From the NCBI RefSeq assembly GCF_000972845.2, contig NC_040013.1, positions 248,001 through 312,000 of the forward strand: a stretch of DNA of 64,000 bases, given 5' to 3'. This DNA is from Larimichthys crocea (taxonomy: Eukaryota > Chordata > Actinopteri > Sciaenidae). How positions within the stretch are numbered: the stretch's first letter is position 1; each line of letters begins with the position of its first letter. A program made the translations under genes and the position numbers. The notes beneath the pieces were generated by a model. The model was given only the letters and a program-made list of their open reading frames with translations. It searched no databases and was not told the origin of the DNA. Shown here piece by piece: positions 12,111 to 24,543 of the stretch.

Positions 12111-13527
12111 ACAACCAAGCCAAACCTACAAAAATGCTCCATTTTCAGCTTTGTCCATTCCAGGAAAAAGGGCCAGTATCCATTATTATAAATGCTGTCA
12201 GACATATTTCTCTCCCTGTCACCGGCCCGTACTGCTGTGTCCGTTTAGCTCTGCAGGCATACAGCAGCACACTTTGTTGGACTTAAGGTAATATTGAAAA
12301 TGATATATCCACGTCACTCTCTACAAGTTACTTTCCGTAAAGACTGATAATGATTCTTGGCCTCTATTATCATTTAAGAGAGATCAAAGAGCAGAATTAG
12401 TCCCATTTTTCCCCTTTAAGTGACATAAGTTTTGACCTGGGAGAATCCCCGCCAGGCCTGCCAGAAATCATCAGGGAACTAATGTTCAATTATGCACACC
12501 ATTTGTTGTATTCCACTGGGCCAAATTAGAGTGGGAGGTTACAGCGAGACAAGGTATCCCCATCACTTTGGTATCACTGTCCTAAAAGGCATTGACCTCT
12601 TACTCAGATTAGTGCAAAGAAACGCATTCAGCATCATAACTCATCTCAGTATGAAATATTTCACTCTGTATTAGCTTTTTCAACTTCTAATAGCCCCTTC
12701 CAAAGATCACCACTTTACCATAACATGAATACACATACCTCTAAAACTAAAGCAAAAGCCTTTTTGAAATTAACATTATTGACTGAGGTGCAATTAAGTG
12801 CTTGTGTAATGGTTAATGGAAGGTTAATGTTAAAGGCTCACGATAAGGTATGGGGCTTAAAACACATTTATTGATTCTATAACTGAGCCGGTGATTTCAG
12901 ACACGATTAGATAAATGCTTTTTTACACATTTTCACCAATATATTCCCTTTCAGCCACTAATGGCAATTTGTGCGCATTTGCCAGCAGATCAGTCTGTAG
13001 GTTCACATCAGTCTTGTGGAAGATGATCATTTATATGTAATCATTATTAATACATTTAACGACTATAAAAACTGTTCATCATCTTAAGGAACAGTGAATC
13101 TGGAATAAAAATAAAACCAAAACGACATGAAATTCACTTGAAAAAAGGCTGAAATGTGGAAAAGAATTCTCACAGAAATCTGATAATTGCAAGTAAAAGT
13201 TTAGACTGAGACATGATTATTACATATCACAAATAAATATTGTAAATTTTAAGATATTTAATGGAAATCGTCTACTATACCAAGCATAGACATAAGGTAA
13301 AGGTTTGATTAAAGGCAGATAATGATCATTTTTCAATAATAAAAATGACAGTCTGTCAGTCTGGACATTGTGGAGTGTGTGTCATGTCCATTCCTGAAAC
13401 CTATCTTGCTTCATGGTATTGTTATTTTTAGCTCAATCTACTCTGGGCTTTATCATGAATCTTTAGAGTTTATTATTGTTTGTTTTACCATATTTACTTT
13501 ATCTGTTTTTCTTCATCAAATTTGTAT
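12111..13527. other. No gene seen; candidate non-coding conserved block
   Basis: 12340-12670 is repeat-free and has a TCF/LEF-like ATCAAAG core with several AATTAG/TAAT motifs. It lacks any open frame with codon structure. Conservation would have to be tested by alignment to other fish. The rest is AT-rich. Confidence 0.3.
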
Positions 13528-13650
13528 TCACACATTCACACACCGGAGCAATTTGGGGTTCGGTATCTTGCCCAAGGACACTCATGCAGACTGGAGGGGA
13601 TCGAACTGACAATCTTCTGATTAGTGGCTGATCCACTCTGCCTCTGCCCC
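13528..13650 (-). repeat. tRNA-derived SINE fragment (same family as 57310-57561)
   Basis: It shares the stretch GAGCAATTTGGGGTTC, then TTGCCCAAGGACACT and GCAGACTGGAGGGGATCGAA, with the copy at 57430-57490. Read on the minus strand, the tRNA-like head is at the right end (near 13650) with a B-box-like GTTCGATCCCC. It is diverged and truncated in the body. Confidence 0.75.
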
Positions 13651-15239
13651 TAAAGACAACCCTATGTCGCATCCTAGAGTTACCGTGACTGGATTCGGGA
13701 TTCAGCGACACTGAGCAGAAAAAGTGCAGACAAGATCCTGTGAGCAGTGAGACACTTTCAGAGGCATTGTCGACGTTACAGACAGCACAAAGGTGAAAAG
13801 GCATTCGGGAATGTTTCAGAATTACCTTGGTTGTCCAAGAGAGTTGCGCCATTCTCTTTTTTGTGAAGTGAAGTGAACCTCTGAGGCACAAAATTGATTT
13901 AGAGTGAGAACATCATATTGAGTTGAAATGTAATAGGTGTCTGAATGCTGCTTTAGGGTGAGAATTGATTGAAAGAGAATGAGATAACATTTTCCCAATT
14001 CAGAAAAGTCTGACTGAAGAAAGAAATCTTACGTGATCATAATGGTGCACAGAATACAAACCCTCGATGTTACACATCTTGTACGTTGTACATTTGTGCT
14101 TCAAAAACTGTATGTGTGTGTGTGTTGGGGCGGTGGAGGTGGAGGTGTAGGGGGGTAAGATTCATTGATGATATCAAAAGAGCACCCACTGTTGAGAGCA
14201 TTCTGAACCCAGAGCTAAGGTGGACAAAAAGCAGTGGCATCAATTCAGCAAGATTAAAAGAAAAACCTACTGTACTATTGAGTGCATCAATTCTGGAGTA
14301 CAAAAGAGGGAGGTAAGTGTCGAGATGAGGAGAGGGCTGGCTCTAGTCTCTACATAACCTCTTGCCCCGACACAAAGCAGTGGTTTGAACCTCTCAGAGA
14401 AGCCGCATACATACGGATAGGCTTGTCTGCATGCTAATTCCAGGGAGATACAATTTGAAGCACTAAAACCCTCAATGTCACATGCAAATCACGTCTCTAT
14501 TTAATTCCACGGACACAAACTGTCAAATACTGCAGTGATCAGCCCGTAGCAAGAGTGACACCAGTACTGATTAAAAGGAGCACGGGGAAAGGCGTTGCTC
14601 AAGAAAAAAGAAAAAAAAAATAACACACTCAGTGACAATCCTATACCCAGCATTGCACAAATCCTTTTCCTGTCCCTTCAAAATATGGTGTTTTATTAAA
14701 ATATATCGCACCTCCTGTCTGGTTGAGATGTAGCAGATTAAATGATATTCTTCTCCTCCGGCGTGCAAGCAGAGCGTAATTGTGGTCCTGTGTGCTCTAT
14801 AAGTGGCGCACTTTAATATAGTCCTTGCAAGCCAGTGTAGGAAGAAGATAAATTGGGCTTGGCATCATGAGCCATATATTTTACTGCTGTGTTTTTCCAA
14901 CAAATTAATTAAGTTAATCTTTCTCCAGAAGGTAGAGGAAATTGGAAAGGTAGGGCAGTAAGGAAATTTTCATTCAATGTCATCTCAAGAGCATTAATTT
15001 CTTCCCTGCTTGGAAAGTGGCATCAGCATCCAGTGTATGAATGTTGTTTGTCCTCTGTGGCCTGGACTGAATAACAAGAGAGCAAAGACTGATTATTGCA
15101 AAATCAGTTGCTCATTTCCAGCTATTTCTGCAGAAGCAGTAGTACAGTATTGTAAGTTGAATTCCAGGTAGTCTCTGTGCCAATTTTAGTCTCTCATTTG
15201 ACGTTCAGATAAACAATCTGTATATTGTTTTGGAAAAAG
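13651..15239. other. No gene seen
   Basis: Unique sequence. 14190-14880 is repeat-poor, includes an octamer-like ATGCAAAT (14476-14483), and could be a conserved non-coding block. The 130-codon minus-strand frame at 13499-13891 overlaps the SINE and is therefore not credible as a gene. Confidence 0.35.
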
Positions 15240-15540
15240 AAGTATGGCGTTGCAGGTGAAACTTTGGTTGGATGGTCGGGTGTTTAGCTGCCACTGTAGA
15301 CCACTGTTCACATTCTCATGTCCTGCTAATGGCTGGGCCACACGTGTCTACCTAAACAACGTGTATTCATCGCAAAACCATTTCAGTGCCCATGTTATCA
15401 GGCTAGATCAGCCACACAGCGAGCTGCACATCTCATGTGCATCTAAAGATTCGACATCTCACCTACTTATTCTGCGTGACGCCCGCTTCTCTGCAACAAT
15501 AGAGGGTGAAAATAATCTGTTGATTGTCATATCGACATAA
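15240..15540 (+). other. Unrecognised 98-codon open frame
   Basis: An open frame from ATG 15244 to the stop at 15538-15540. I do not recognise its product. It contains SHLLILRDARFSATIE, which resembles the end of the frame at 886-1074 (EQLLVRDAGFSAT) at both protein and nucleotide level. This suggests both are copies of an old dispersed element rather than a host gene. No splice sites or regulatory context support coding. Confidence 0.2.
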
Positions 15541-17814
15541 TACCTGCAAAATGACACCTCATACTACAGTTACATTGTCTATATGTGTAGAAAGTGTCAA
15601 GAGAACTAAGTCAACACCTCCTATAACAGCTTCGAATTAAAAGCCCTCTAAGACAAATTATTCTACTTATCAAAGTCAAATTCAGTGTAGAAGGGAAAGG
15701 CTAGTAGTGACACCACTGTAACACCAGTTCATGTACGAGGTAAAGGTAAGCACTGTGGATTGATAATCTGGCTAAATTGCAATTTGGTTTCACTTCATAC
15801 TTTTAGTTTGTCAGCTGAGGGGGAGGTGTTGTTTTCATGTGTTTTACTCTAAACAATCAGGATGACTTATCCATCCTGCCAACATCATCAAAGCCTTTGT
15901 TTTGTAGATTATTTTAAATAAGCATTTGATGTAACATGCTGTACAACTTTATCCATCTCTTCACTATACTGAATGTAGCTAGCTGATCAAGGCTCAAAGC
16001 TCTGAATGGTCAGCTGTTTCTCTGATAGGGCAAACAGTCATTAATGAGCACATTTCCAATATGCTGAGTGATTTGAGTCTGGAACCAGGAAAACTAAAAG
16101 ACACCACTAGAGGCAGTAGATCTGAAAATGATAATATGGATTTACAAGTTTCAGAAGACACTGTTCGATGTTGTACTGCTGATAGTAGTGGTTAGAATTT
16201 GTGTTAAACCAGTGATACGGCAGCTGATCACTCTCACAATATGTATAGAATTAATTATCCCCAAAGGTTAACAGTGCTTTTAGTGACCCTTTGACTTTCC
16301 TCGTAGCACCTGGGTAAAATATCCAGAAAATATCAACATTTTGCTCTGAGAATAACTGATCAGGTTCAAATTATACACTCTGTTCATTATGGACATAAAC
16401 TATATGACCTAACTTAATGTTTGGATCATTATAAATATCAAATATCTATCTAATGATAAGAGGGACCACATAACAGTGTTGTATCGAATAACATCCAATA
16501 CAATAAATACAAATTCAGTGAAACTTAATCTGACCTGAATAAAAAGAACAAGATTAATACAGTGAAATATTACCATCAGGTGTAACCTTTGGAAAACGGG
16601 ATTTCTGGTGAAATTTGAGGGGGGGCCATTATTCCAATTCATTGATGATGACTAAAATAAAATGTGAATAATAGTAATGAATGGATTAAGTAGTGAATTT
16701 CCAGTCAAATCACAGAGACTGACGGGAAGAAAGGGAGCGAGACAAAGAGAGGGAGAAAGAACTTTACAGAAAAGAATGTGAAAAAAAAAAACATTTCCTG
16801 GGTACAAGAGATGGATCCAGAAGTCACTACAATCACGGCAAGTTCTCTGCTAACTACAAATCACAAGCCCTCATTCATCGTTTGCTTTGGTTACTGTCCT
16901 CTGGACAATATGGTCAATCCCTCTCTGTTACGTGCCGTCCCATGAATTTAGTCCCATTGTGGGGAGAGAAGCAGAACCAATCAAACCCCAGTAACCAGCA
17001 ATCAGCCTGGGACCCTTCAGCCAGGGCATCCCATGTGCCCCTACAACCCAAGAAAAAAAAAAAGCCACACGCCTGGTTAAATCAGTATCCTGAAGACACT
17101 CAATAGCAGCCGCTGGCCTCTGGAGTTGGGTCATGCAGCATGACAAAATGGTAGAGGGATGCAGCCATCACAGACACCTGCCAGCGGATACATTTTACTT
17201 CTGTCACTTGCACATCAATGCACAATCAATTCAAGCCTCTCCCTTAATGCTGACACCTCGGTGCCATGAAATGCTCTTTGGGCAAAACCAAAGGAGCATA
17301 ACATGAGGCATTTTTTTTGTATATATAAAAAAGACAGCAATGTTCATTTTAGCAGGCTTTCACTGAGCTAGAGGAGTATGGAATGTAAATAGCTTTTTTT
17401 GATGTTGGCTTTTACAACTATTTTGAAAGCTATTGATTTTATGTCCTGGACTGAGGAGCTAGATGGATGCATCTTTCCATTGATTCTTTTGATTTGAAAC
17501 TAATTGTCAAAAATAGACATTTAAAGGAAGTCAACAAGAGAGGGGGAACTTACAGAGCATATGATCAGCTTAACCATGGGCTGCTGAGATGTAATTGCAC
17601 CTAATAAATGGCTGTGAAGTGCCTAGCTTCAAGTCTTGATCCACCCTATTCCAATGCTTCTATCCAAGCAATACTGCGGACCAAGCCCCTAAGAATTGTA
17701 TTGTTTTCTTACCAAAGCCTGGATGATAAATACATAATAAATGATCACCTATTCTCACAGCCATTAGCTATGTTTCCTTTGAAATGTTATGCAAACCTTA
17801 AAGGAGCTGCTGTA
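15541..17814. other. No gene seen; candidate non-coding conserved block
   Basis: Mostly AT-rich unique sequence. 16690-17180 is a GC-richer, repeat-free block whose open frames on both strands are short and lack family signatures. It may be a conserved non-coding element, which only comparison can decide. Confidence 0.3.
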
Positions 17815-18160
17815 CAGTGGTCCCTCGTTTATCGCGGGGGATATGTTCTAAAAATAACCCGCAATAAACGAAATCCGCGAAGTAAGTTTTACAGTTATTC
17901 TACATGTTTTAAGGCCGTAAAACCCCTAACCACACACTTTTATACACCTTTTTACACGCATTTTGTACAGTACTCCCTTAATTAATCAGGACACAGAACA
18001 CATGTGCGGTTCTCCCTTAGCCAATTAAGGACGCAGAACACAATGCGCGTTCATACTGTACAGTACGCTGTAAAAAAAAGGCATGCAAAATTACACAGAA
18101 AAAAATCCGCGAAACAGCGAGTCCGCGAAAAGTGAACCGCGATATAGCGAGGGACAACTG
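17815..18160. mobile_element. 346-bp MITE with pogo/Tigger-like ends
   Basis: The left end, CAGTGGTCCCTCGTTTATCG, and the reverse complement of the right end, CAGTTGTCCCTCGCTATATC, form imperfect terminal inverted repeats of about 24 bp. Both sides are flanked by TA (17813-17814 and 18161-18162), the target duplication of Tc1/mariner-pogo transposons. The interior repeats CCGCGAA/CGCGAT motifs and holds no transposase. It is a non-autonomous element needing a transposase in trans. The 'GTCCCTCG...ATCGCGG' ends recall the Tigger/pogo branch; that assignment is inference. Confidence 0.85.
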
Positions 18161-18162
18161 TA

Positions 18163-20697
18163 CATATAAGAACTGAGAAGTAAAGTGCCTTCCGTAAGTC
18201 TTTATTTCTTTTGACAAACAGGTAACTTAGCAAACATATTAAGACTTTCTGTAATGTTATACCATTAGCTACCTTTATAAGCTGTCACTATATAAACAGT
18301 GTTAGTATTGCTGTTGGGTTGCAACTGACTGGTTATCCTTAACTTGCTTAACATTATTGATGATGATGATGATGATGTAATGATAGAAAGCAAAGGTGTA
18401 ACTAACAATTGCTTTTTTTCTAGCCAGAACCAATACAATGCTAACTAGCTAATGCTATGTATAGCCAAATCTATGTTTGGTTGTGGCCTGGCTGTGCAGT
18501 GCAGTGTTTTTCAGACGCCTCTAACTTTTTCTGGTGTTATTGCAAATGAATCGCGCATGTGTGAAGCTGCCACTGGATGATCCCAGAAGAAAGTTCATTT
18601 TGTAGTTCTGAACATAGTTAGGGAGTTTTTTACTCACTTTTGTCTCTCCCACAACATGATTCCTCTTTCCTACCTACAGCGTCCATTACAATTACAGGCA
18701 CATAATTATGCAAATTAGTTGATGATGTCATTTAGAGACTTCTAGCGACTTTTAGGACAGCCAAGTGGCGCATCAGTTGCTTCGTGTGGTGTATTCTAAA
18801 AATACTTTTATCAGTGGTGGTTTTTAATTCATTTTAATGTAAAAGGGTTCAGGTTAATTAGGGTCAGCATACCTTAATGCCATCAACAGGGTTTATTTTG
18901 TTTCATTTTTTCTTGGTGTGTGTTAATAAGAGGCAAATTGGAAATGGTTTTGGATAAAGTGTGCTGTACATATAAATACATCCATTTTCCATTTATAAAT
19001 GCAGTCCGTTTTGTCTGATGTTGGGTGCAGCAGATCTCAACCATGTGACAGTACTAGAAAGATGCCCCTGTAAACTGGCACCAGGCCCCTTCCCCAGGGC
19101 TGGCAGCACTGCATTAGACACCTGTCTCTCTGAAGCAACAGGCCCCACCCACAGCGTTCACAATAAGTCACACCTCTGCTATCACACAAAGTCCTGCCCC
19201 ATGTTTGCCAGATTAGTCCCCACCCTCGGTGCTGACAATAGTCCCAAGTTATGACATTATTTGCACTAGGCTTTGTCCTCATGTTTGCAGTGTTAACCAT
19301 AAGATTTGAAAGCTGGACACTTAAGATATGTACAACGACTGCAGGCTTTTGTAGTCTAATTTGAGTTTAGTGTATTTGTTGTTGTTAAAATCTGAATCCT
19401 AACTGAAATATATATATATATATATAGAGTGCACACATCTTGCGATGTCAGAACACTAGATATACTCAGTAATCAAAAGAAACTGTGAGAGACCCATAGA
19501 GACCCAGTAATAACTCATGAGGTATATACCTCATACATATATGTGTGTATATATACCTGCACCTCTTAAATCCTTCATAGCTTTTTCATTCTGATTTACA
19601 TTATACATCTGGATCATTACTGTCAGAAATGTGTCTCAGGTGGCTCTAACCCAGGGATGACAAAATGCTCGATATTTTCTACCTAAAATATGCACAGTGG
19701 TCTATTTTTCCTGTGTGCTTCAGTGATTACAAGCCTACCTTCAAGACTAGACTCTGAGGAATAAGCCAAAATTAGCTGAAGTGCTTTTAATTTTGCAATT
19801 ACCATACTCCCGTATGAATGAGATGACATAATTGCAGTCTCCTCATGACATTCATCACTTAGTGGCAAGACTGAAGATGTCATGTTTGTCACATAATTAT
19901 CTATTCCAGCATTACTGTCTGGGATAATTAATAATTACCCCTCATGTCTTACTGTATACACTGGAATCTGCTGGGGACTTGTAAAGCACCACACACTTAG
20001 CCGCTCACGCTGTCCCGTTTTTGAGGGGAATTACTTGGTCTTGCACTTTTCTGCTTTTCACAGGCTTGCCTCTACGATGCCATCAATTTTCTCCAAATTG
20101 CGGTAATGGCTGGTGAGATTTGGTCACATCGTGCACGCACAGTCTTTTGGCTCCAAGTGACATGGGGCAAATACATCCACAGCATGTTACCTCACCTTGT
20201 GGCTCACTGCTTTACCTTCAGCTGCCCAACATTTTATCACAGTAAAAAAAATAAAAATAAAAAAAATATTTACCAGCAAGTGTCACATATCACATGTGTT
20301 GGATGCATCTCCTTTTTAATTTTTATGAATAGAAATATCATTACAAAGAAGCATGCCAACCTTTGTTATGTTGGCCACAATATTATCACAGATACTGGCC
20401 TTACAACAGTAGGGTATTTTGTTGAGGCCTTAACATCACATTTAATGATAGAGACACAAAGCAGATGATGATGAAGAGAAGAATTTGGCAGGCTGATAGA
20501 GGGATGTAAATTACAGAGAAAATAACAAGTGCTTGATCCGGAAAAGGTTCTGAGACTTTGATGGAAGGAGAAAACGTGGGTCAGGAAGAGACACAGCAAC
20601 CATGATGGATAAGAAATGGCTTGTATATAAAGTCACCAGTCCATGCAGGAACTTGTGTAGTGTGTATATATACATATTATGGCATGCCGTTCATGAA
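18163..20697. other. No gene seen
   Basis: Unique to weakly repetitive sequence with a short GAT repeat (18359-18377) and a TA run near 19409. The segment 18500-18790 contains GACTTCTAGCGACTTTTAGG, which looks like part of a fish dispersed repeat, but I could not define its ends. The 120-codon frame at 20106-20468 has no recognisable domain. Confidence 0.35.
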
Positions 20698-21062
20698 ATT
20701 AAACCTTTAAATATATAGAATGAAACTTTGAATATATGGAGTGAAACTTGAATATATTGAATGAAGTCTGAATATATTGAATGAAGTCTGAATATATTGA
20801 ATGAAACCTTGAATATATTGAATGAAACTTTGAATATATGGAGTGAACCTTGAATATATTGAATGAAGTCTGAATATATTGAATGAAACCTTGAATATAT
20901 TGAATGAAACTTTGAATATATGGAGTGAACCTTGAATATAATGAATGAAGTCTGAATTTATTGAACGAAACCTTGAATATATTGAATGAAACCTTGAATA
21001 TATGGAATAAAACTTTGAATATATTGAATGAAACTTTGAATATATGGAGTGAACCTTGAATA
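20698..21062 (+). repeat. Minisatellite, ~20-bp unit with ~82-bp higher-order period
   Basis: About eighteen tandem copies of a unit close to TTGAATATATTGAATGAAAC. Unit variants (GAAGTC, GAAACC, GAAACT, and GGAGTG in place of TGAATG) recur in the same order. The GGAGTG variant starts at 20738, 20840, 20922 and 21046, and a GGAATA variant lies at 21004. The spacings 102, 82, 82 and 42 bp are near-multiples of the unit. The array runs straight into a TA/TTTA microsatellite. Confidence 0.95.
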
Positions 21063-21118
21063 TATATATATAGATATATATATATATATATCTAAAGTTA
21101 TTTATTTATTTATTTATT
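21063..21118. repeat. (TA)n and (TTTA)n microsatellite
   Basis: A TA run (to about 21090) is followed by a TTTA tetranucleotide run (about 21098-21118), immediately after the minisatellite. Confidence 0.9.
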
Positions 21119-21837
21119 TGGAGTGGTACAGGTCATCTACGGCCAGTAGAACCTTTTTAGACAGAATGTACTGCAGGTAGAGCTTACTCCTAGATCTATT
21201 AGTGGTACAAAAGGCTCCATTTGCTCCAAGTTTTGAATTGGTGAAGCAATACACAATATATATTGAGAGTGAATGCAGCCTGAGAAGACTGATGTTTTTT
21301 TAGCTTATATCAAAATATATTTGCTATTGCAAATAAGTAGGATTCAAAGCAGATATTTTGTAGGGTTAGTACTAGGGGCAGGTCTGGGATTTTTCTAAAT
21401 AATGAGTGACAAAATGGTACAGTCCAGACAATATGTGGGGATGCTGCACACTTTATAGGTGCACTACATTTTAAAACAAGACAATGATTATCTAGTCTCT
21501 CTCTCTTAGTTACAATACACATAATGAGCCACATGGATGCACATCTCTCAGTAAATAATAAGCATCAGAAATCAGCCAAGCCACAGTATAAACCATATTT
21601 TACATTTGAAAATATATGAAATATGAATTTTGGGTAAACTAAATATGAAGTGTCAGTATTTATAACAGAGTGTTTATTCTTTGCTGGATGGGCCGCTTCA
21701 AAAAAAAAATTGTAAATTAAGAGAATCATTTTATCCAGGCATCATTACACCCAGTAATGTAATGTAGGTATACACTGGTATTTTACAGTCTGCATTGGGT
21801 ATAATCACTTCTAAATCCCCTCTGATGCAATTTTCTG
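21119..21837. other. No gene seen
   Basis: AT-rich unique sequence without credible coding potential. Confidence 0.5.
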
Positions 21838-21957
21838 TCTAAGTGTCCTTGGGCAAGACAGGATACTGATAGTTCTGCTCCCGAAGGCTGTGCCATCAGT
21901 GTGTAAATGTGCATGAAGGGTTAGCTCCTAAAAACTGATGAGCTGATTTGGCAGCTA
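21838..21957 (+). repeat. tRNA-derived SINE 3' fragment
   Basis: AAGTGTCCTTGGGCAAGACA at 21841-21860, then TGCTCCCGAAGGCTGTGCCA, match the reverse complement of the body of the SINE at 57310-57561. A TCAGTGTGTAAATGTGCATG stretch also matches. The tRNA-like head is missing, so this is a 5'-truncated copy. Confidence 0.7.
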
Positions 21958-22170
21958 ATGACTGTATTTGTGGTTATAAGTACCAAAAACCATCTCGTCA
22001 ATGCAGTTTTCTGTTTGCTTTTTTCTGCAGCAGTAGAAAGAACAATCTACTGCCCACCTGGACACTGGGTCCATGTGGTGGGTGTGGTTGAGGGTGGTGA
22101 CTGTATAGTTGTAACATCACAATCTGACTGTCCTGAGGGCTCATTTAAAGACGCATACTGCAATAAATGA
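21958..22170 (+). other. Small Cys-containing open frame / possible terminal exon
   Basis: A 70-codon frame starts at ATG 21958 with a hydrophobic stretch (NAVFCLLFSAA) followed by a polar part. Four cysteines in that part fall in the contexts IYCPPG, GGDC, QSDC and AYCNK. Alternatively, the strong pyrimidine tract and AG at 22014-22030 (TTTGCTTTTTTCTGCAG) could be a splice acceptor for a last exon. AATAAA overlaps the stop region (22162-22167). I do not recognise the product. It lies directly after a SINE fragment, which argues for caution. Confidence 0.2.
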
Positions 22171-24220
22171 CTTTATTTACTGTGAAAACAATTCCGTCCA
22201 ACAATGTATAGCCAGCTACTACTAGAATTAGCAAGTTAACTATTAATTAACCTTATGTTAGACAGGTCCCTTCCAGGATGTTTCTGCAGTGCAGTAGTTT
22301 TAAGGTAGAACAGGTGCTGTAAGTGGACTTAACAGAACTACCATGACCATTTCACAGGATATTTCCAAATTCAGCCAGTACAAGAGCACGAGTCAATTAG
22401 ATTTTACCCTGGGCTGATGTCCCTGTGGCTCTGCCACAGGATCTGTCCATGGTTGATCATGCTATTATAAATGTATCTAATATCCCCCATATCTCATGCT
22501 TTTAGAGCACAGTGAGATGCCACTGAAAAGCATTTCTTCGAATGTTGCCACCTTCCCATTCTGTGGCTTGTTTTTTATTTGTATTTTTCTGTTTGTGCCC
22601 TGATATGTTAAAAAGCATATAATGATATGGTGGTCTAATGGTGACTGAGTCCTGGGGATTGCTTTCGTTTGTAATGCAACTATTAATTAGCATTCCCCAT
22701 ATTACTGACTGTTTGGAGAAAGTGCCTGCCAAACTTATTATGTTTCCCACCAGCATTAGTATTATAATAATTCCCTGATGAGGCAATATTGTAGCTTTTA
22801 ATAGTCAGTGTTTACACCACATTTGTTGCCAAAGGAAAAAAAGTAAAAACTGCTTATAATGATCGGTTCTGGCAACGGCAAATGCTTTTATGTAAATGCC
22901 TGTCCCTAAAATGTGACCTGGAAACAAAGGCAACTTAGTGTTGAGTGTGCAGCTAAATGCATTAGTGGATCAATTAAACACTAGTCTTCCTCTGCTTGGG
23001 TTGCTATAGCAACTGACTGGCAAATGCAGTAGAAAAGGATAGAAATACAGGGAGTGCACATAGAAATCCTCATGGTACATGCTTTTAATTTGTCTTCATT
23101 ATGAGAATAAATATTCCTGCTTAGGCATGATTTATATAACGGTGCAGCTACATTCTCACTCATACAAATAATATAAAGCCACAACTTGAATAAACACACA
23201 AGAGGCAGTGACATTCATATCAGGTATGTATAAATGTGCATCACATTATAGTGAGCGTATAAAGTCTGGTGCAGGTTGTTGGATTTATTTCATTGTCACA
23301 GCACAGGCAGCATGAGTAAAAAGCCTTGTCTAGGGTATTTAATCCCTACTGAGCCTTGTGGTGTCAACAGGGCAAAACACATGTTAAAGTTTTGGTTAAG
23401 AACACACTCAAGAACAGGATGCAGGCCTACCCTGCTGCAAGTGACCTCAAACCTGTTCACCACAGTCTCTCTGGTCCCTCCTGATGGCTCTGCTTTGTCT
23501 CCTTGATGTCAGTATTCAGTCTCAATCTGATGGCGCTGTATGGTTCCTTGTCACCTAACTCAAAGGTAGAATTTTTTTAGCTCTGGATCAGACCTCTCCA
23601 TTTGTCCATGTGATTTTATTGTTTTTGTTTGCACTCCGTCATGTCACAGTCATGTAGAGCTGCTGGAGCTTCATCTGTCTACACTTTAAATGTTTTCTCT
23701 GATGGGTTGACCCATTTCCTTAATTAGAATAAGCATGCTTGATCCAAGGTGTTGTGGAGGAACCAGGTCACAGCAGCCTCTGCTGAGTTAGCCTGGGTCT
23801 TATTTCATTTTACTTTCTTGTTACTGGACATTAGCCAGGAGCAGGCTGGTTAGTGATGTAGCCTTGGGTCCAAGCTGGGTAACTTAGCTCCTACTGTAGC
23901 TCTCTTCCTGGTGCAGAAACACTGTTTTCAGTGGAAATGGCACAGAAAGGAAAGAAAGAAGGAGCTGTGATTTCATGCATTGATGCTGAACATTGGGGCT
24001 GCAGATTCATCCAATATAAATGTAATTCCTGTGATTAATTGTTCTTTTTGGTTTATATTATGGCGTTATTTAGTCCAACAACATCATGGCTTGATTTGGA
24101 CACGTTTTGAACCCAAAAGACTGGCTTCAGGACTTGAGTGTCTGACTTTAGACTTGAACAAATACTTGAAAATACAACAATTTAATGGTAACAAAACAAC
24201 TGATTATCAATTATCAATCT
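22171..24220. other. No gene seen
   Basis: Unique sequence with short chance frames. 22500-23220 is repeat-poor and contains the RFX-type palindrome at 23000. Confidence 0.4.
23000..23013. promoter_or_regulatory. Perfect RFX X-box palindrome
   Basis: GTTGCTATAGCAAC is an exact 14-bp palindrome and fits the consensus X-box bound by RFX transcription factors (GTNRCC-N-RGYAAC class), which act at cilia and MHC-type promoters. No transcript start is evident nearby, so a distal enhancer is as likely as a promoter. Confidence 0.4.
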
Positions 24221-24507
24221 GTTTTCCATAACCGCTTATCTTTATCAGGGTTGTGGCGGGGAGAGCCGATCCTAGTTGCATAGAGACAAACAATCCTTCA
24301 AGCTCACATTGACACCTACAGGCAATTAAGAGTCACCAATTAACCTCAATAATTAACTCACCAGTCGTCAATTAACCTATTATTATTAGCCGGAGCACCT
24401 GGAGGGAACCTACACAGACAACATGCAAACTCAACACAAGAAGGCACCAGCCAGATGGGGGGGGTTCGAACTAGGAAGTGCTAACCACAGCACACCACTG
24501 TGCCACC
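24221..24507 (-). repeat. tRNA-like SINE, family 2, full length
   Basis: On the minus strand the head at 24507 reads GGTGGCACAGTGG, then GTGGTTAGCAC (A-box-like), with a B-box-like GTTCGAACCCC near 24465. The body includes AACATGCAAACTC and GAGTCACCAATTAACCT (given on the plus strand), and the tail ends at CCATAACCGCTTATC near 24225. This is one of the commonest dispersed repeats in teleost genomes. It has internal decay around 24345-24395. Confidence 0.7.
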
Positions 24508-24543
24508 GTACAATTAATTATTTATTATAATAATGTTGACTAT

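Noticed and set aside
13499..13891. 130-codon minus-strand open frame
   Set aside because: A large part of it is the tRNA-derived SINE at 13528-13650.
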